NCBI GenBank assembly: GCA_030685235.1
Contig: MU839299.1
Span: forward strand, 1-35,562
Direction of reading: 5' to 3'
From: Copromyces sp. CBS 386.78
Taxonomy: Eukaryota > Ascomycota > Sordariomycetes > Sordariales > Sordariaceae
Length of the DNA: 35,562 nt
The notes beneath the pieces were generated by a model, which saw nothing but the letters and a program-made list of their open reading frames with translations, was not told where the DNA came from and did no database searches. Shown here in pieces: positions 20,681 to 31,593 of the stretch. Made by a program: the position numbers and the translations under genes. The stretch's first letter is position 1. Every line of letters begins with the position of its first letter.

Positions 20681-22560
20681 TCTACCGCGTTTACTCGTTA
20701 CTAACGGCCGGCTATTTAGGAAGGGATAAAATATAAGTATAAATAAACGAATATTAATATTAATTAAATATAGCGGAGGCCGTTAGGGCCTATTATAAAG
20801 GATACTTAGTATACTCTAAGACGAAAGTATTATAACGAATTAAAATAGGCTACTTTAAATTTATACTAATAATTTACGTATTATAGACTAATATATCGGT
20901 CAATTACATTTCCCCCTTGCCGGAAAGCCTTTATTTAAATTAGAAATTCAAATATATCGCTATCGTCGTAGACTATTTAATAAAAATATATTATTATATC
21001 CCGACTATTATTATAGAAGCGGAAGAATTAACGGACCATTTTATTAATTATATTTATACCCTTTACAATTTACCTAATACCGTTATTTTTAACCGCGGCA
21101 CTTAATTTATATCCTTATTCTAATTTACGATTTATAAACGTTTAATTATAAGAAAGTCTAACCGTACGGTCACGAATGTCTATCCGTACGGTGATCCACT
21201 TTTTCCCTCACACATATCCCTAACCCTCGCGCAATCACAGATATTACATATATTCTTTCGAAAATTTCATACAAAAATTTAGGCATTACTATTCTTTTAC
21301 ACGTAACATTAGACCGTAACAATCACTAATAGCTATAATAATTACTAACAACTATAATAATTATTAATAGCTATAATAATCGCTAATAACCAATCGTTAA
21401 TAAGCGTAACAATTACTAACAACTGTAATAATCGCTAATAGCTATACTAATCGCTAATAACCGTAACAATTACTAATAACTATAACAAATCGCTAACAAC
21501 TATAACAACCGTAACAATTATAATAGCCGTAACAAATTACTAATAGCCGTAATAACCGTAATAGCTATAACAACCGTAATAGCCGTAACAACTATAATAA
21601 CTATAATAGCTGTAATAATCGCTAATAGCCGTAACAGCCGTAATAGCTATAATAATCGCTAATAGCCGTAACAATCGCTAATAGCTAATCGTTAACAACC
21701 GTAACAATCGCTAACAGCCGTAATAAGTACGTATCTAGTCTAGGCACTATAGTCTAATATCACGTATAAAAAAATAGTAATACCTAGATTTCTAAGCGAA
21801 ATTTTCGAAAGAATACATATAATATCTATGGCCGCGCGAGGGTTAGGGATATATATAAGGGAAAAAGTGGATCACCGTACGGATAGATATTCGTGACCGT
21901 ACGGTTAGACTTTCTCTTAATTATTAAAAAATTGTTAAACTCCGTTTTCTACTTATAAATTAACGCCTAAACGGAACGTATTAACGTAGAAATAGAATAA
22001 TATTTACGTATTTTTATTAATTAAATATAAATAAATTAAATACAATAACTATTATTAGTAGAATTCGTAAAAAATAATATAATATTATCGATTACGGACG
22101 TAACCCCCTTCTTTACTAACTACGGTTTTTACCCCCGTATAAATATTAAATTTATAGCGGTCGTACTATTAAAAGGTTTTTTACTAGTATAGTAAAAGGA
22201 ATATATAAAGGCTAGCGAACTATTCGCTTATTTCGAGGCTATTTAGGACTATATACGCACTTCTATAAAGAAAGTATAAGACCAGTACGAAGCTAACGTT
22301 AATAAGAACTAGTCTAATATACCGAAATACCGTACTAGGGATCTTATTTTACTTAATACGATTAATCTTAATAATAGCAGACTATATAATAAACTATCCC
22401 TATAATAGGAAGGCCCTTTTAAAGTAAATTAAATATAATCTTACAACGTTAAATTAATTTTACCCGTTAATATAAAATATTCGCTAGTATTTTATATCTC
22501 TATAATAAAACTTTACTATAAAAGTTTCCCTAATTAAACTGACTTATAAAGCGACGTACG
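20681..22560 (+). pseudogene. Gypsy-1 integrase, split by element A
   Basis: Before the insertion: AGYLGRDK near 20710, IAIVVDYL near 20955, and EAEELTDHFINYIYTLYNLPNTVIFNRGT from about 21020 (in part). After it: TERINVEIE near 21975 and a DVTPFFTNYGFYPR stretch near 22095-22140. Removing element A and one copy of its 8-bp duplication restores one frame across the joint. The fold is the DDE core of a Gypsy integrase. Confidence 0.85.
21150..21916. mobile_element. Element A: 767-bp non-autonomous TIR element with tandem-repeat core
   Basis: It is flanked by the 8-bp duplication TTAATTAT (21142-21149, 21917-21924). The inverted ends are about 170 bp long and start (G/A)AGAAAGTCTAACC. Each end holds two palindromic CCGTACGG sites 23 bp apart (left: 21162-21169 and 21184-21191). 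The ends enclose about 430 bp of tandem array built from two short words, AGCCGTAAC (9 bp) and AATCGCTAAC (10 bp), with RIP variants. No protein is encoded. An 8-bp duplication would suit hAT and long TIRs would suit MULEs; I cannot assign the superfamily. Confidence 0.88.
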
Positions 22561-22591
22561 AGCCAACGAAAGTAGAATTATAATCAAAATA

Positions 22592-22800
22592 AACAATTAC
22601 GAGGAAGTAGTAGAATAAGAGTTTAATAAATTTTTAAATTATTTTTAACGAAGAGGCAACTATTACTAATTCTATATTATAAAGTAGAAACATTATAATC
22701 CTACTAACGAACCCATCGATAATATTAAAGGAGTAAAGGACTCTATTATTATATTTTACTACGATTACCTAAATACCCCTATCCCGCTAGCGGTTTAAAA
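22592..22800 (+). pseudogene. Gypsy-1 chromodomain
   Basis: In the polyprotein frame: YEEVVE.EF (about 22598), a linker, YY.FYIIK.KHYNPTNEPIDNI (about 22655-22720) and GVKDSIIIFYYDYLN. This fits the chromodomain pattern 'E.IL...Y.VKWKGY...TWEP..N...FH', with Trp codons lost as stops. It marks the element as a chromovirus. Confidence 0.75.
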
Positions 22801-23336
22801 TTAACTAGAAATTAAGGCTATACTTTAAGAGCGGACTCTAGCCCCAAAGCGGAAGGTCCTAGTACCCTAAATACGTTATACGGCGTTACTAATATCCTAA
22901 ATATGCTATACAATATTACCCGTACCCTAAATACGCTATATAGCGTCGCCCGTACCCTAAATACGCTATACGGCGTCCTTAGCCCCGCCCCCGAAACGTT
23001 CTAAACGTATTGCTGATTTGAAGGAGTAGATTAGTACCGCTGTAGCGGATATTACGGCTAGCCGGGAAGTATAAAGGTTTGCGATCGAAGTTGTAAACCG
23101 GGAATTAGAACCTTTATCCGAAGAGGACGTAAAGAAGATAAATAAATTCTTCTATAAAATATTTAGAAAATTAGCAGAAGTTTAGTAAAATAAACGGCTG
23201 CTAATAAAGAATATAGAGGAACGATTGGAAGTTGGGACGTACTAGTAGGGTAATAACAACGTTGTTTAAGTACGGCTCATAAGAATTGAATTACGGATCG
23301 AAGAGTTAGAATAACGGATAATTTATTATTTTATAT
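22801..23336 (+). pseudogene. Gypsy-1 C-terminal tail beyond the chromodomain
   Basis: The polyprotein frame continues about 180 codons past the chromodomain. It has four decapeptide repeats of the type VP.IRYTA (22862-22981), a Pro/Lys linker (APPPKRSKRIADLKE), then a charged, probably helical part (FAIEVVNRELEPLSEEDVKK). It ends about 55 bases before the 3' LTR. I do not recognise this tail as a named domain. Confidence 0.55.
22862..22981 (+). repeat. Four tandem 30-bp units
   Basis: Units of exactly 30 bases start at 22862, 22892, 22922 and 22952. The core is CCTAAATACGCTATA. The length keeps the reading frame, so the repeat is at protein level. Confidence 0.85.
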
Positions 23337-23391
23337 ATATATATTAGATAGATCGTTTAAAGCTTTGTAAACTTCTTTTGTAGGGAGGTAA

Positions 23392-23612
23392 TATTATAGG
23401 ATTACCTATAATAGTACTAGGTATTATATAGTCGAGTCTATTGGCTATTAGCCAATAGGACCGTATGTACGTATTAGTAGGCCTCGGTCTGGATCCGGGC
23501 ACGGCATAGCCTGCCCTATATCTAGACCGCACTCCTCCCTCCTCTCCTTCTTTCCTTCCTCGTACAACTACGTATATCCAACCATACCCCCAACGGTATC
23601 ATCCCCGTGATA
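23392..23612 (+). repeat. Gypsy-1 3' LTR
   Basis: A purine tract GTAGGGAGGTAA precedes it. The left (inner) half is RIP-mutated (TATTATAGG for TATCACAGG), and the right (outer) half is nearly intact to CCCCGTGATA. This mirrors the 5' LTR. Confidence 0.9.
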
Positions 23613-24830
23613 GAAAGTAATTTTTAACGTTTTAAAGAAAAGTTTAAAATTATTTGTTAAATAGCCGATAATGCCCAATCTAATTTCGATTAAAAGAATT
23701 TCGATTATATTAATTTTAAGTCTGCTTATAATATTTTATTCGCGGAATATAATACTTTTAAAATATAAATTTCTTTTTCCGTTAATAATACGATTACGAA
23801 AGTAATTATATTTTCTTCTCTTCGCTAAATAGTAGAGAACCCGCTTATTTTTATTGGTAAGGAGATTGGCGGTCCTGTTCGTAAATATAAAATTTTTAAG
23901 GCCTAGCGTTTTCGAATTTAGTTCTAATAGAAATATAACGCCGTTCTTTATTTTTTTAAGGACGTTAAGATTATTTGTACCGCTATATTTTTAAGACTTA
24001 AAATCTTGTCCGGTATTTAAAATAATTTAGATGTAATTTAGTTAGACCCCAATGAGGTAAATTAGCGCTAGAAGATAGGTATCGAATTTATAAAATATTT
24101 AGTCTTTCGTTTCTAGAATATGAATTTTAAAATAGACGCCGGCTACCGTTTATAAGAATTATATATAAAAAATATATTTATCGCTAATTTCGAATTTAAA
24201 TTAATTAATTTAATAAATTTCTATAGTTTTAATAATTTAATAAAAGTTTATTATTTCCGGAATAAGATTAATAAGCGTTTTTGTAATGCTTTCGCTTATT
24301 GCGACCTTCCTTCTAATAATAATTTTAAGCGTTAGTTTAAAATTTATTGTAATGTCGCTGGTAATTTTAAAGATGCGGATTATTGTTAAAAAATAGCGAA
24401 TTACTTCTTTAATTCTAATAGCGGTACCGGTAATAATAATAGTAGAGGTTGTTCTAATATTAAACTTATTGCCGATAACGTTTTTATTAGTTAAGGTAAT
24501 AATAAGATAGATTTAGACGTTATTAATTTTGTAATTTTTATTTATAAAGATATTTTTAATTAACATTCTTACAATAGCTTTTATTGTCGTTATAGTAAGC
24601 CTAATTATATCGCCCGTAATTATATTGCGTTAATTAATTATAATTCGTAGGGCCCCTAATATCCCGCCGGTAAGAAGAAGAAGAAGGTCTGTAGTAAGGG
24701 CCGTAATTAAGAATAAGTCTGCGCTATTAATACCGTTCTAACCGCTCCGGCCGTTCTAACCCCTATTGAACCCGCAGCTGGAGAAGAGTATTATAACAAT
24801 TAAGAAAACGCCTAACCTTTATATATAGTC
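23613..24830 (+). pseudogene. Gypsy-2 gag, main part
   Basis: It continues the gag frame interrupted at 15506. FKEKFKIIC starts near 23633. Further on are NLIKVYYFRNKINKRF (about 24236-24285) and a CCHC knuckle at about 24582-24623 reading YCRYSKPNYIARNY. There Cys and His codons have become Tyr in the pattern C-x2-C-x4-H-x4-C. A Lys-rich stretch (AGKKKKKVCSKGRN) follows. Confidence 0.75.
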
Positions 24831-27800
24831 GCGTATAGAAGCCTAGCCGGGTTATATTTGGAAAATAAATTTTAAATTCTTTAAAGCTAAAAATTTTGGA
24901 GGAAATTAAAATTTAATCGTTAAATAGTTCTACTTCTTTAAATTTAATACTTTTATCCTCTTATATTATAATTCGTTCGCGTAAAAACTATTATATTATT
25001 TTTATTAATAGTAGTTATTTTATTTTCGCGTTTATTAATTATTCCTTTATTATTAAGAATAATTTTCTTTATTTCCGATTATTAAAAGTAAAAAAGTTTA
25101 TTCTTATTAATAGAGTAGTTAAAGGTATTATTTTTAAAGGAATAATAATTAAATTCCGGATCGGCTATTACGAGGAAACGATTACCTTCCTAGTTTATAA
25201 TATTTTTAAAAAATACTTAATTATCTTAAACTTCCTATAAATATAATACTATCGGTTAAAGATTAATTACGAATAATATAGTATATACTTTAATTATACC
25301 GTTTATTAAGGCTACTATTTACTAACAGATTTCCCTAGATATTAGACGGCGGTATTTAGAGCCTTTATTAACCGGGTTTCGATAGTTTCCGTCCGTTAAA
25401 TTCCTTTCCCGCCAATTAAAAAAAAGGAAACCGAATTTCCTTCTCTAGCTATTAGGAAGGAAGAGACCGAATTTCCCTTTCTAATTATTAGGAAGGAAGA
25501 GACCAAATTTCCCTCTCTAGTTATCGAAAAGGAAGAATTTCGCTTTCTAACTATTAAAAAGAAAAGATTAAGAAAATTACGGCGGAGCCCGCTCTAGAAT
25601 TTTTATCCGCTCCCAAATTCCTTCCTACTACTATTAAACTTAAAATTAATCTTAAGACCAGTCACTACGTAATCCCTACTCCTATTAAAGTACTAGTAGC
25701 TAGAAGGGCTAAATTTAAAATCGCCGTTATTAGTATTACCGCTCTCCTTATTAAAATTAAAAACCCCGCGCTTTACGAACTTTATATACGTATAAGCGGC
25801 CGCCGTATTTTAATTAACGTAAATCGCCCCTAGTACTATCGTCTTCGTAAGCCCGATTATAAATTTAATCTTAGTAATATTAGGGCACTTAATATAGCCG
25901 CATTTAATTTTATTTACAAAAAGGAGTAATTATAACTATACGTTACAAATTATACTAAAATCGAAAAGCTAGCGGCTATAGCGGATTTTTAGGATTTAAA
26001 TTTAACCGAAGAGATAATTAATAATATTATAGAAGGTGATAGAAGGAAGTATAAAAAAAGTTTACCCTCCGCGCTCTATAATTTTATTGACGAAATAATT
26101 AGTATTTATACTTTAGAAGATACCCGCGAAGCTACGATCTTAGCTAAAGCGGTTAATTTTACCGGGAATTTCGAGACCAACGCGCCCGTATATAAGGAAA
26201 TTATCCGATAAATATACCTAGCTAAAATCGACGAAGAAAATATAAAGAAATTTCTTAATAAAATAGACCGGCTACTAAAGACTAGGGAGGAAATTATTAA
26301 AATTTTAAATTATTTTAAAGGACGGAAATATATTACCGAAATTGCTATTTTCTTACCTTTGCTAACGGAAGAAATCCCTCCTTATCGTTCGTACGATTAT
26401 AAAATCGAATTATAGCCGGAAGAATAACTTCCTAGTATACAGCTTTAATATATATTACTTATAGAAGTAATTATTATTAAAAAGTAGATTAATAATAATT
26501 TAAAGAAGAAATTTATCCGGCTATTATAATTTACGGCCGCTTCCCCCCTTTTATTAATTAAGAAACCTAGAAGCGGAGTTTATATTTATATAGACTACTA
26601 TAGTATTAATAATATTACGTTGAAAATACGTTACCTATTGCCGTTAATTAAAAAGACTTTTAATATAATTTGTAAGGTAAAGATTTTTACAAAATTCGAT
26701 ATTATTATTATATTTAATAGGATCCGTATTAAAGAGGAGTATAAATAGTTTACCGCTTTTATTACCTACTTTAATTTCTACGAATCTATTATATATCCTC
26801 TCGGTTTATAGGGCGTACTAGAAACTTTTTAAAATTATATTAACGATATCCTATATAATATTTTCGACGTTTATACTACTATTTACTTCGATAATATCTT
26901 AATTTATTCTAATAACGAAGAGGAATATGAAAAATACATTAAGGAAGTTTTATAAAGGATGATTAAAGTAAGAATCTAAATTGATATTAATAAGTACGAA
27001 TTTTATATATAGCGAATTAAATATTTAAATTTTATTATTACCCTAAGTAGTTTCGAAATAAGTTTAGAAAAAATTTAAATAATTATAATATAGGAAGCTC
27101 TAAATTCTAAGAGGTCGCTTTAGCGCTTTTTAAACTTCGCTAACTTTTACCGTCGTTTTATTAAATATTTTTCTATTATCGCTAGCTCGTTATACGAATT
27201 AATTAAGAAAACGGCGGAATAAGAATAGGAGGAACGGTAATAGAAATCCTTTGAAATATTAAAAAAGGCTTTTATAAGTGGACCTATACTTCGAATTTAC
27301 AATTAGTTAAAATAGACCGTTATAAAAACGGATATTTCTAATTAGGTATATAGAGGTACGTTATTATAATATAATAATAATAGTATCTTTCGTCCTATCA
27401 TTTACTTTAGTTAGCGGTATTTTTTAGCCGAATATAATTACGATATTTATAATAAAGAGTTATTCGCTATTATTAAAGTTTTAGAAGAGTGGCGCTCCGA
27501 ATTCGAAGGGGTATAATAATTATTTGAAGTCTTTATAAATTATAAAATTTTAAAGACCTTTATAATTAATAAATAATTAATTCCCTATTATATATAGTAG
27601 TCCTATTTCCTTTCCTAATTTAATTTATAATTAAATATTGACTGGGTTCGTTGTAAGTACGTTCTAACGCTTTAAATAAAAAGCCGGAAGACTTATTTAA
27701 GGATGAGGCCGATAAACGGCTATTAATTAAAAATAAGGTTTTATTTAATTATAATATTTTTATAAATAGAGTTTTCGTTTTAAAGAGTAGAAAGGAAATT

Positions 27801-28220
27801 ATTAATATTAGAACCGAATATATTTACAATTTAGAGGTAATAGATAATAAATTTATTAACGACCTAATTATAGAGAATTATAAGAAATCGGTATTTTTAT
27901 AAGATTTATTCGCTTATTTATCGGACTCCGGTCGCTATATATAATTTAAGGAAGTAAAAAATTAATTAAAAAAAGTATCCTTCGCTAAATGTAAGGTAAT
28001 ATAAGGATAAGCCTACTTTCGAAGCGTTATTATCGTCGACCCTAATAATATTGAACTTTAATTTTAATTCTTCTACTATGTATACGATTCGCCTTCTATT
28101 AGCTATTTAAGTTATAAAAAGACCTATTTATTACTTTTTCAATTTTTTTTCTAATTAAAGATATTTAATACCGTTAAAACTTATTATAAGGCCTACTTAC
28201 TATATATTAAATTTAAATTA
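24831..28220 (+). pseudogene. Gypsy-2 protease, reverse transcriptase, RNase H and start of integrase
   Basis: Protease: INSSYFIFAFINYSF near 25004, where the catalytic DSG reads NSS. A long linker follows (GDRRKYKKSLPSALYNFIDE near 26040; NAPVYKEIIR near 26182). Reverse transcriptase: SAASPLLLIKKPRSGVYIYI near 26540; RYLLPLIKKTF; YFDN (from YxDD) at 26884-26895; NNEEEYEKYI. RNase H: KTDIS near 27318 and YNKELFAIIKVLEEWR near 27450-27500. The frame then runs through a TYYKAYLLY segment to the element B insertion at 28220. Stops are throughout. Confidence 0.85.
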
Positions 28221-29006
28221 GAGAAAGTCTAACCGTACGGTCACGAATGTCTATCCGTATAGTAATCCACTTTTTCCCTCACACATATCCCTAACCCTCG
28301 CGCGGTCACAGATGTCACATATATTCTTTCGAAAATTTCACACAGAAATCTGGGCATTACTATTCTTTCATACGTAACATTAGACCGTAACAATTACTAA
28401 TAGCCGTAATAATTGCTAATAATTATAATAATTATTAATAGCTGTAATAATTGCTAATAGCCAATCGTTAATAGGCGTAATAATTGCTAATAGCCGTAAC
28501 AATTGCTAATAATTATACTAATCGCTAATAGCCGTAATAATCGTTAATAGCCGTAATAATTACTAATAATCGTAATAAATCGTTAATAACTATAATAGCT
28601 GTAATAACTATAATAGCCGTAACAAATCGCTAACAGCCGTAACAGCCGTAACAACTATAACAGCCGTAACAACTGTAACAACTATAACAACTATAATAGC
28701 CGTAATAATCGCTAATAGCCGTAATAGCCGTAATAACTATAATAATCGCTAATAACCGTAATAATTACTAATAGCTAATCGTTAATAGCCGTAACAATCG
28801 CTAATAATTATAATAGGTACGTATCTAGTCTAGGCACTACGGTCTAATATCACGTATAAAAGAATAGTAATACCCAAATTTCTGGGCAAAATTTTTGAAA
28901 GAATATATATAACATCTATGGCCGCGCGAGGGTTAGGGATATGTGTGAGGGAAAAAGTGGATCACCGTACGGATAGATATTCGTGACCGTACGGTTAGAC
29001 TTTCTC
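28221..29006. mobile_element. Element B: 786-bp second copy of the element A family
   Basis: It has the same termini, paired palindromes and two-word tandem core as element A. It is flanked by the 8-bp duplication TTAAATTA (28213-28220, 29007-29014). Taking it out with one duplication restores the Gypsy-2 frame across the joint. The outer ends are less mutated than the core. Confidence 0.88.
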
Positions 29007-29459
29007 TTAAATTATTATAATATTCCCTATATAGTTTTTTAAAGCCGCTAGTAGTACCTTTCGTACTATAGAAAAATATTTTTATAAATTATATTACCCC
29101 TTTAATTCTCTACGTATACTAGGGTTAAGAATTTAAGTACGTAATTGTCGTTATTAATTATTTAACGAAAATATAATATTTTATTCTTATTATCGATTTT
29201 ACGGCTGAAGAATTAGCGGACTGGTTTATTAAAAGAATCTATAGTATTTACGGCCTCTTGGATTTTATTATATCGGACCGAAGCTCCTAATTTATTTTAT
29301 AATTTTAGAAAGCCTTATCCTCCCGCTTAAAAGTAATTCTTAAACCCTCCTCCGCGTTCTACCCAACTACTAACGGCCAAACGGAATATATTAATACGGA
29401 AATAGAAAAATACCTTCGTCTCTATATTAATTGGGTATAGGATAATTAAGTAGATTAAT
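29007..29459 (+). pseudogene. Gypsy-2 integrase core, truncated by Gypsy-3
   Basis: The sequence reads GFLKPLVVP-like (before RIP), then YVIVVINYLTK, AEELADWFIKRIYSIYGLLDF, SDR, and TTNGQTEYINTEIEKYLRLYIN, ending at DN.VD.L. This is a Gypsy DDE core. The frame stops at 29459, where the Gypsy-3 LTR begins. The rest of Gypsy-2 must lie beyond the window on the far side of Gypsy-3. Confidence 0.85.
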
Positions 29460-29767
29460 TATCACGGTGCAAAGGTACAAGGTAGGTAAGAATATACGTA
29501 ATTGTACGAAGGAGTAAGAGGAAAGGTTCAAGGGTGCGATCTTAGATTAGTCTTTATAGAGGCCAGTCTGGGAAATCAGCTCTGCAGCAATTTTATAAGT
29601 ATTATAGAGCTAGTACGACCTATACAACGATAGCGATAATAAAGCTATCGTAGCCTTCTATAAAGGCCGTAATAGCTTTATACTATATTCGGAGCTATAG
29701 CCTAATCCCTAGCTCCGATAATTATTAACTGTATACTTTAAACTATTATAAGGTTAACCCTATAATA
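29460..29767 (-). repeat. Gypsy-3 3' LTR (minus orientation)
   Basis: On the plus strand it runs from TATCACGGTG to CCCTATAATA, about 308 bp. Its low-coordinate 125 bases are GC-balanced and resemble the 3' part of the Gypsy-1 LTR (for example ATACGTAATTGTACGA). On the minus strand a purine tract CCGGGGTAA directly precedes TATTATAGGG, the same arrangement as at Gypsy-1. The tip hairpin is present. The left target sequence is TTAAT; its partner is outside the window. Confidence 0.7.
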
Positions 29768-29877
29768 TTACCCCGGACTAAAAGAAACTATATAATTAAT
29801 TAATAATATATAAAACGATCGAAATACTTATTAATCGTTTAGTCTACCCTATAAAAGCCTCTATAGCCGCTATTACT

Positions 29878-30084
29878 CTACGTAGCAACTTCTTCAATCC
29901 TCTGTACCTCGTATTTCCCGCTAGTACCGGCTAGTCTGCTCCTACCTCCGCTAATAACAGTTAGTCCGTTCCTATTAGTTACCGGTTTATTATTATTTTG
30001 CGCCGCTTTTTTATAACGATTTAATTTAACGGCGCCGGCTCGTTTAAATAGCTCTCGTAGAATTTCTATACCGCCTCCGGGCAT
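29878..30084 (-). pseudogene. Gypsy-3 C-terminal tail, 68 codons open
   Basis: This is the last part of the Gypsy-3 frame, ending about 110 bases before its LTR. It is rich in Gly, Arg and Lys (MPGGGIEILRELFKRAGAV..., ending QRIEEVAT) and free of RIP stops, unlike the frame upstream. It does not resemble the Gypsy-1 tail. Confidence 0.45.
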
Positions 30085-31361
30085 ATCGTAACGTTAGCCC
30101 GTTTTTATTAATCTAATACGTATAACGGTACTTATAAAATATAATATTCCTATCATCTATTTTCTAAATTCCGTCTATAGCCGCTTATATTATTAAAATC
30201 CTATTCAATAAAATTTTTCCCGTTATCCGTCCGCTTTATAATCCTCCTTTAATTTACCCTTATATCCCCTTCGGTATATCCTTCCTAAAATTTTATTTTA
30301 CTAATATAAAATATAGGATTATATTTTATATTAATTAAAAGTCGAAAAGTAATTATATAGCTATTAGTTTTTAAAATTTTGAATAGCCTTTCCCGGAGTA
30401 GAATTAATTTAGCGTATAATTTTCTAATTTCGAAATTCTTTATACTTAGTAAAACTTTATCCCCGACTTTATATTATAGAATATTTAATCTCTTTTTATT
30501 AGCGTTATTTTCGTACCGCCTCTATACTTCCTTTACTTTAATCATTATATAATTTAAAACTATTTTAAACCGATTAATAATTTTAATAATTTTAAAATAT
30601 TTATCCTATTAAGTTTTTAATATTTCTAAGGGGTATAGCGTAGCGGGCTCGACCCCTATCCGGGGATAAAATTTATAATTAGTAAAAAATAGCGAAACTC
30701 CTATTATCTTTAAAATTAAATTATTAGTAGTAAATTCCGCTATTAATAACTAATCGACTTAATTGTTTTATACCTAATTAATAAAAAGTTTATAAATATC
30801 TTTCTATTTCTATATTAATATATTCTATCTATTTATTCGTAACTAAATAAAAACGAAAGAAGGTATAAAGTTAATTTCTAACTTCGTTAATAACGTTCTC
30901 TAAAATTACAAAATAAATTAAGAACTTTAATTGGATATAATAGTATTAAGTAAATTATAAATATTATAAACTTATTCTATAAAATAGTCCGCTAATTCCT
31001 CTATAATTAGCCCTACTATAGGGATAAAATACTATATTTTTATTAATTTATTAATAATTACTATAATGTATTAAAATACTTATCCGCGGCGTTCGTAAGG
31101 CGTTAACAGTATAACGTAATTAATAGAAATATCCTTTTATAGAGCGAAAAGTATTAATAATAGTTTTAAAAACCTATATAGCATATATTGTAACGGTTTT
31201 ATCTTTATATACGTTAAGTAAGTCTTATAATAGGTTTTTATTATATTATATATCTCCGGCTAAAAAAAAGATTAGAAGAAAAGGCTATAAATTTTTTCCT
31301 TCCTTAAATACCCCGCCCTTAGCGTATTGTAAATATAATAAATTAATTAATAGTAGATTTT
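30085..31361 (-). pseudogene. Gypsy-3 integrase and C-terminal region
   Basis: On the minus strand: IIEELADYFIE near 31010, a segment matching the usual SDRGSQF...PSSAFHP...NGQTERIN region (with stops) from about 30950 to 30830, K.KDIYKLFIN near 30800, then an EFATNN/GVSPFFA-like part near 30700. A basic region ending YISKIKF near 30300 follows. The solo LTR at 31362 interrupts the frame on the N-terminal side. Confidence 0.75.
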
Positions 31362-31593
31362 TATCACGGGGTAGGACACCGTTGGGGGTGAGGTTGGATA
31401 AACGTAGTTGTACGAGGAAGGAAAGTAGGAGGAGGGAGGAGTGCGGTCTGGATATAGGGCAGGCTGTGCCGTGCCCAGATCCAGACCGAGGCCTACTGGT
31501 GCGTGCGTGCATGCGGTCCTATTGGCCAATGGCCAATGGACTCGACCATGTAGTGCCCCAGTGCTATGTGCCATCACAGGTAATCCTGTGATA
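31362..31593 (-). mobile_element. Solo LTR of the Gypsy-1 family inside Gypsy-3
   Basis: It is a 232-bp copy in minus orientation, TATCACGGGG...CCTGTGATA on the plus strand, with a perfect 5-bp duplication ATTTT (31357-31361, 31594-31598). It is nearly free of RIP although the host element on both sides is heavily mutated. A few short insertions make it about 11 bp longer than the other copies. Confidence 0.88.

Larger units (their letters stand above)
15507..23612 (+). mobile_element. Gypsy-1: complete Ty3/Gypsy chromovirus, RIP-inactivated
   Basis: This is an 8.1-kb element bounded by 221-bp LTRs (15507-15727 and 23392-23612) and a perfect 5-bp duplication GAAAG (15502-15506, 23613-23617). 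The order is leader, gag with a CCHC knuckle, protease, reverse transcriptase, RNase H, integrase, chromodomain and C-terminal tail, the standard chromovirus plan. It is inserted in the gag of Gypsy-2 and carries element A in its own integrase. Every domain is broken by TAA/TAG stops, so it cannot be active. The LTR termini are TATCAC...GTGATA instead of TG...CA. Confidence 0.9.

Noticed and set aside
21210..21235. CCCTAACCCT in the element ends as telomeric repeat
   Set aside because: Only a single short match, conserved as part of the TIR of A, B and C; no (TTAGGG)n array.
21320..21740. Tandem array as a CRISPR or centromere satellite
   Set aside because: Units are 9-10 bp with no spacers, and the array is enclosed by inverted repeats with target duplications, so it belongs to a transposon.
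1748..31593. The four 220-bp TATCAC...GTGATA copies as a Tc1/mariner-type MITE with TA target duplications
   Set aside because: TA does flank the TCAC...GTGA core in every copy, but 5-bp duplications (GGTTT, GAAAG, ATTTT) fit outside the TA. Two copies bracket a full Gypsy element whose removal restores the host gag frame. They are LTRs.
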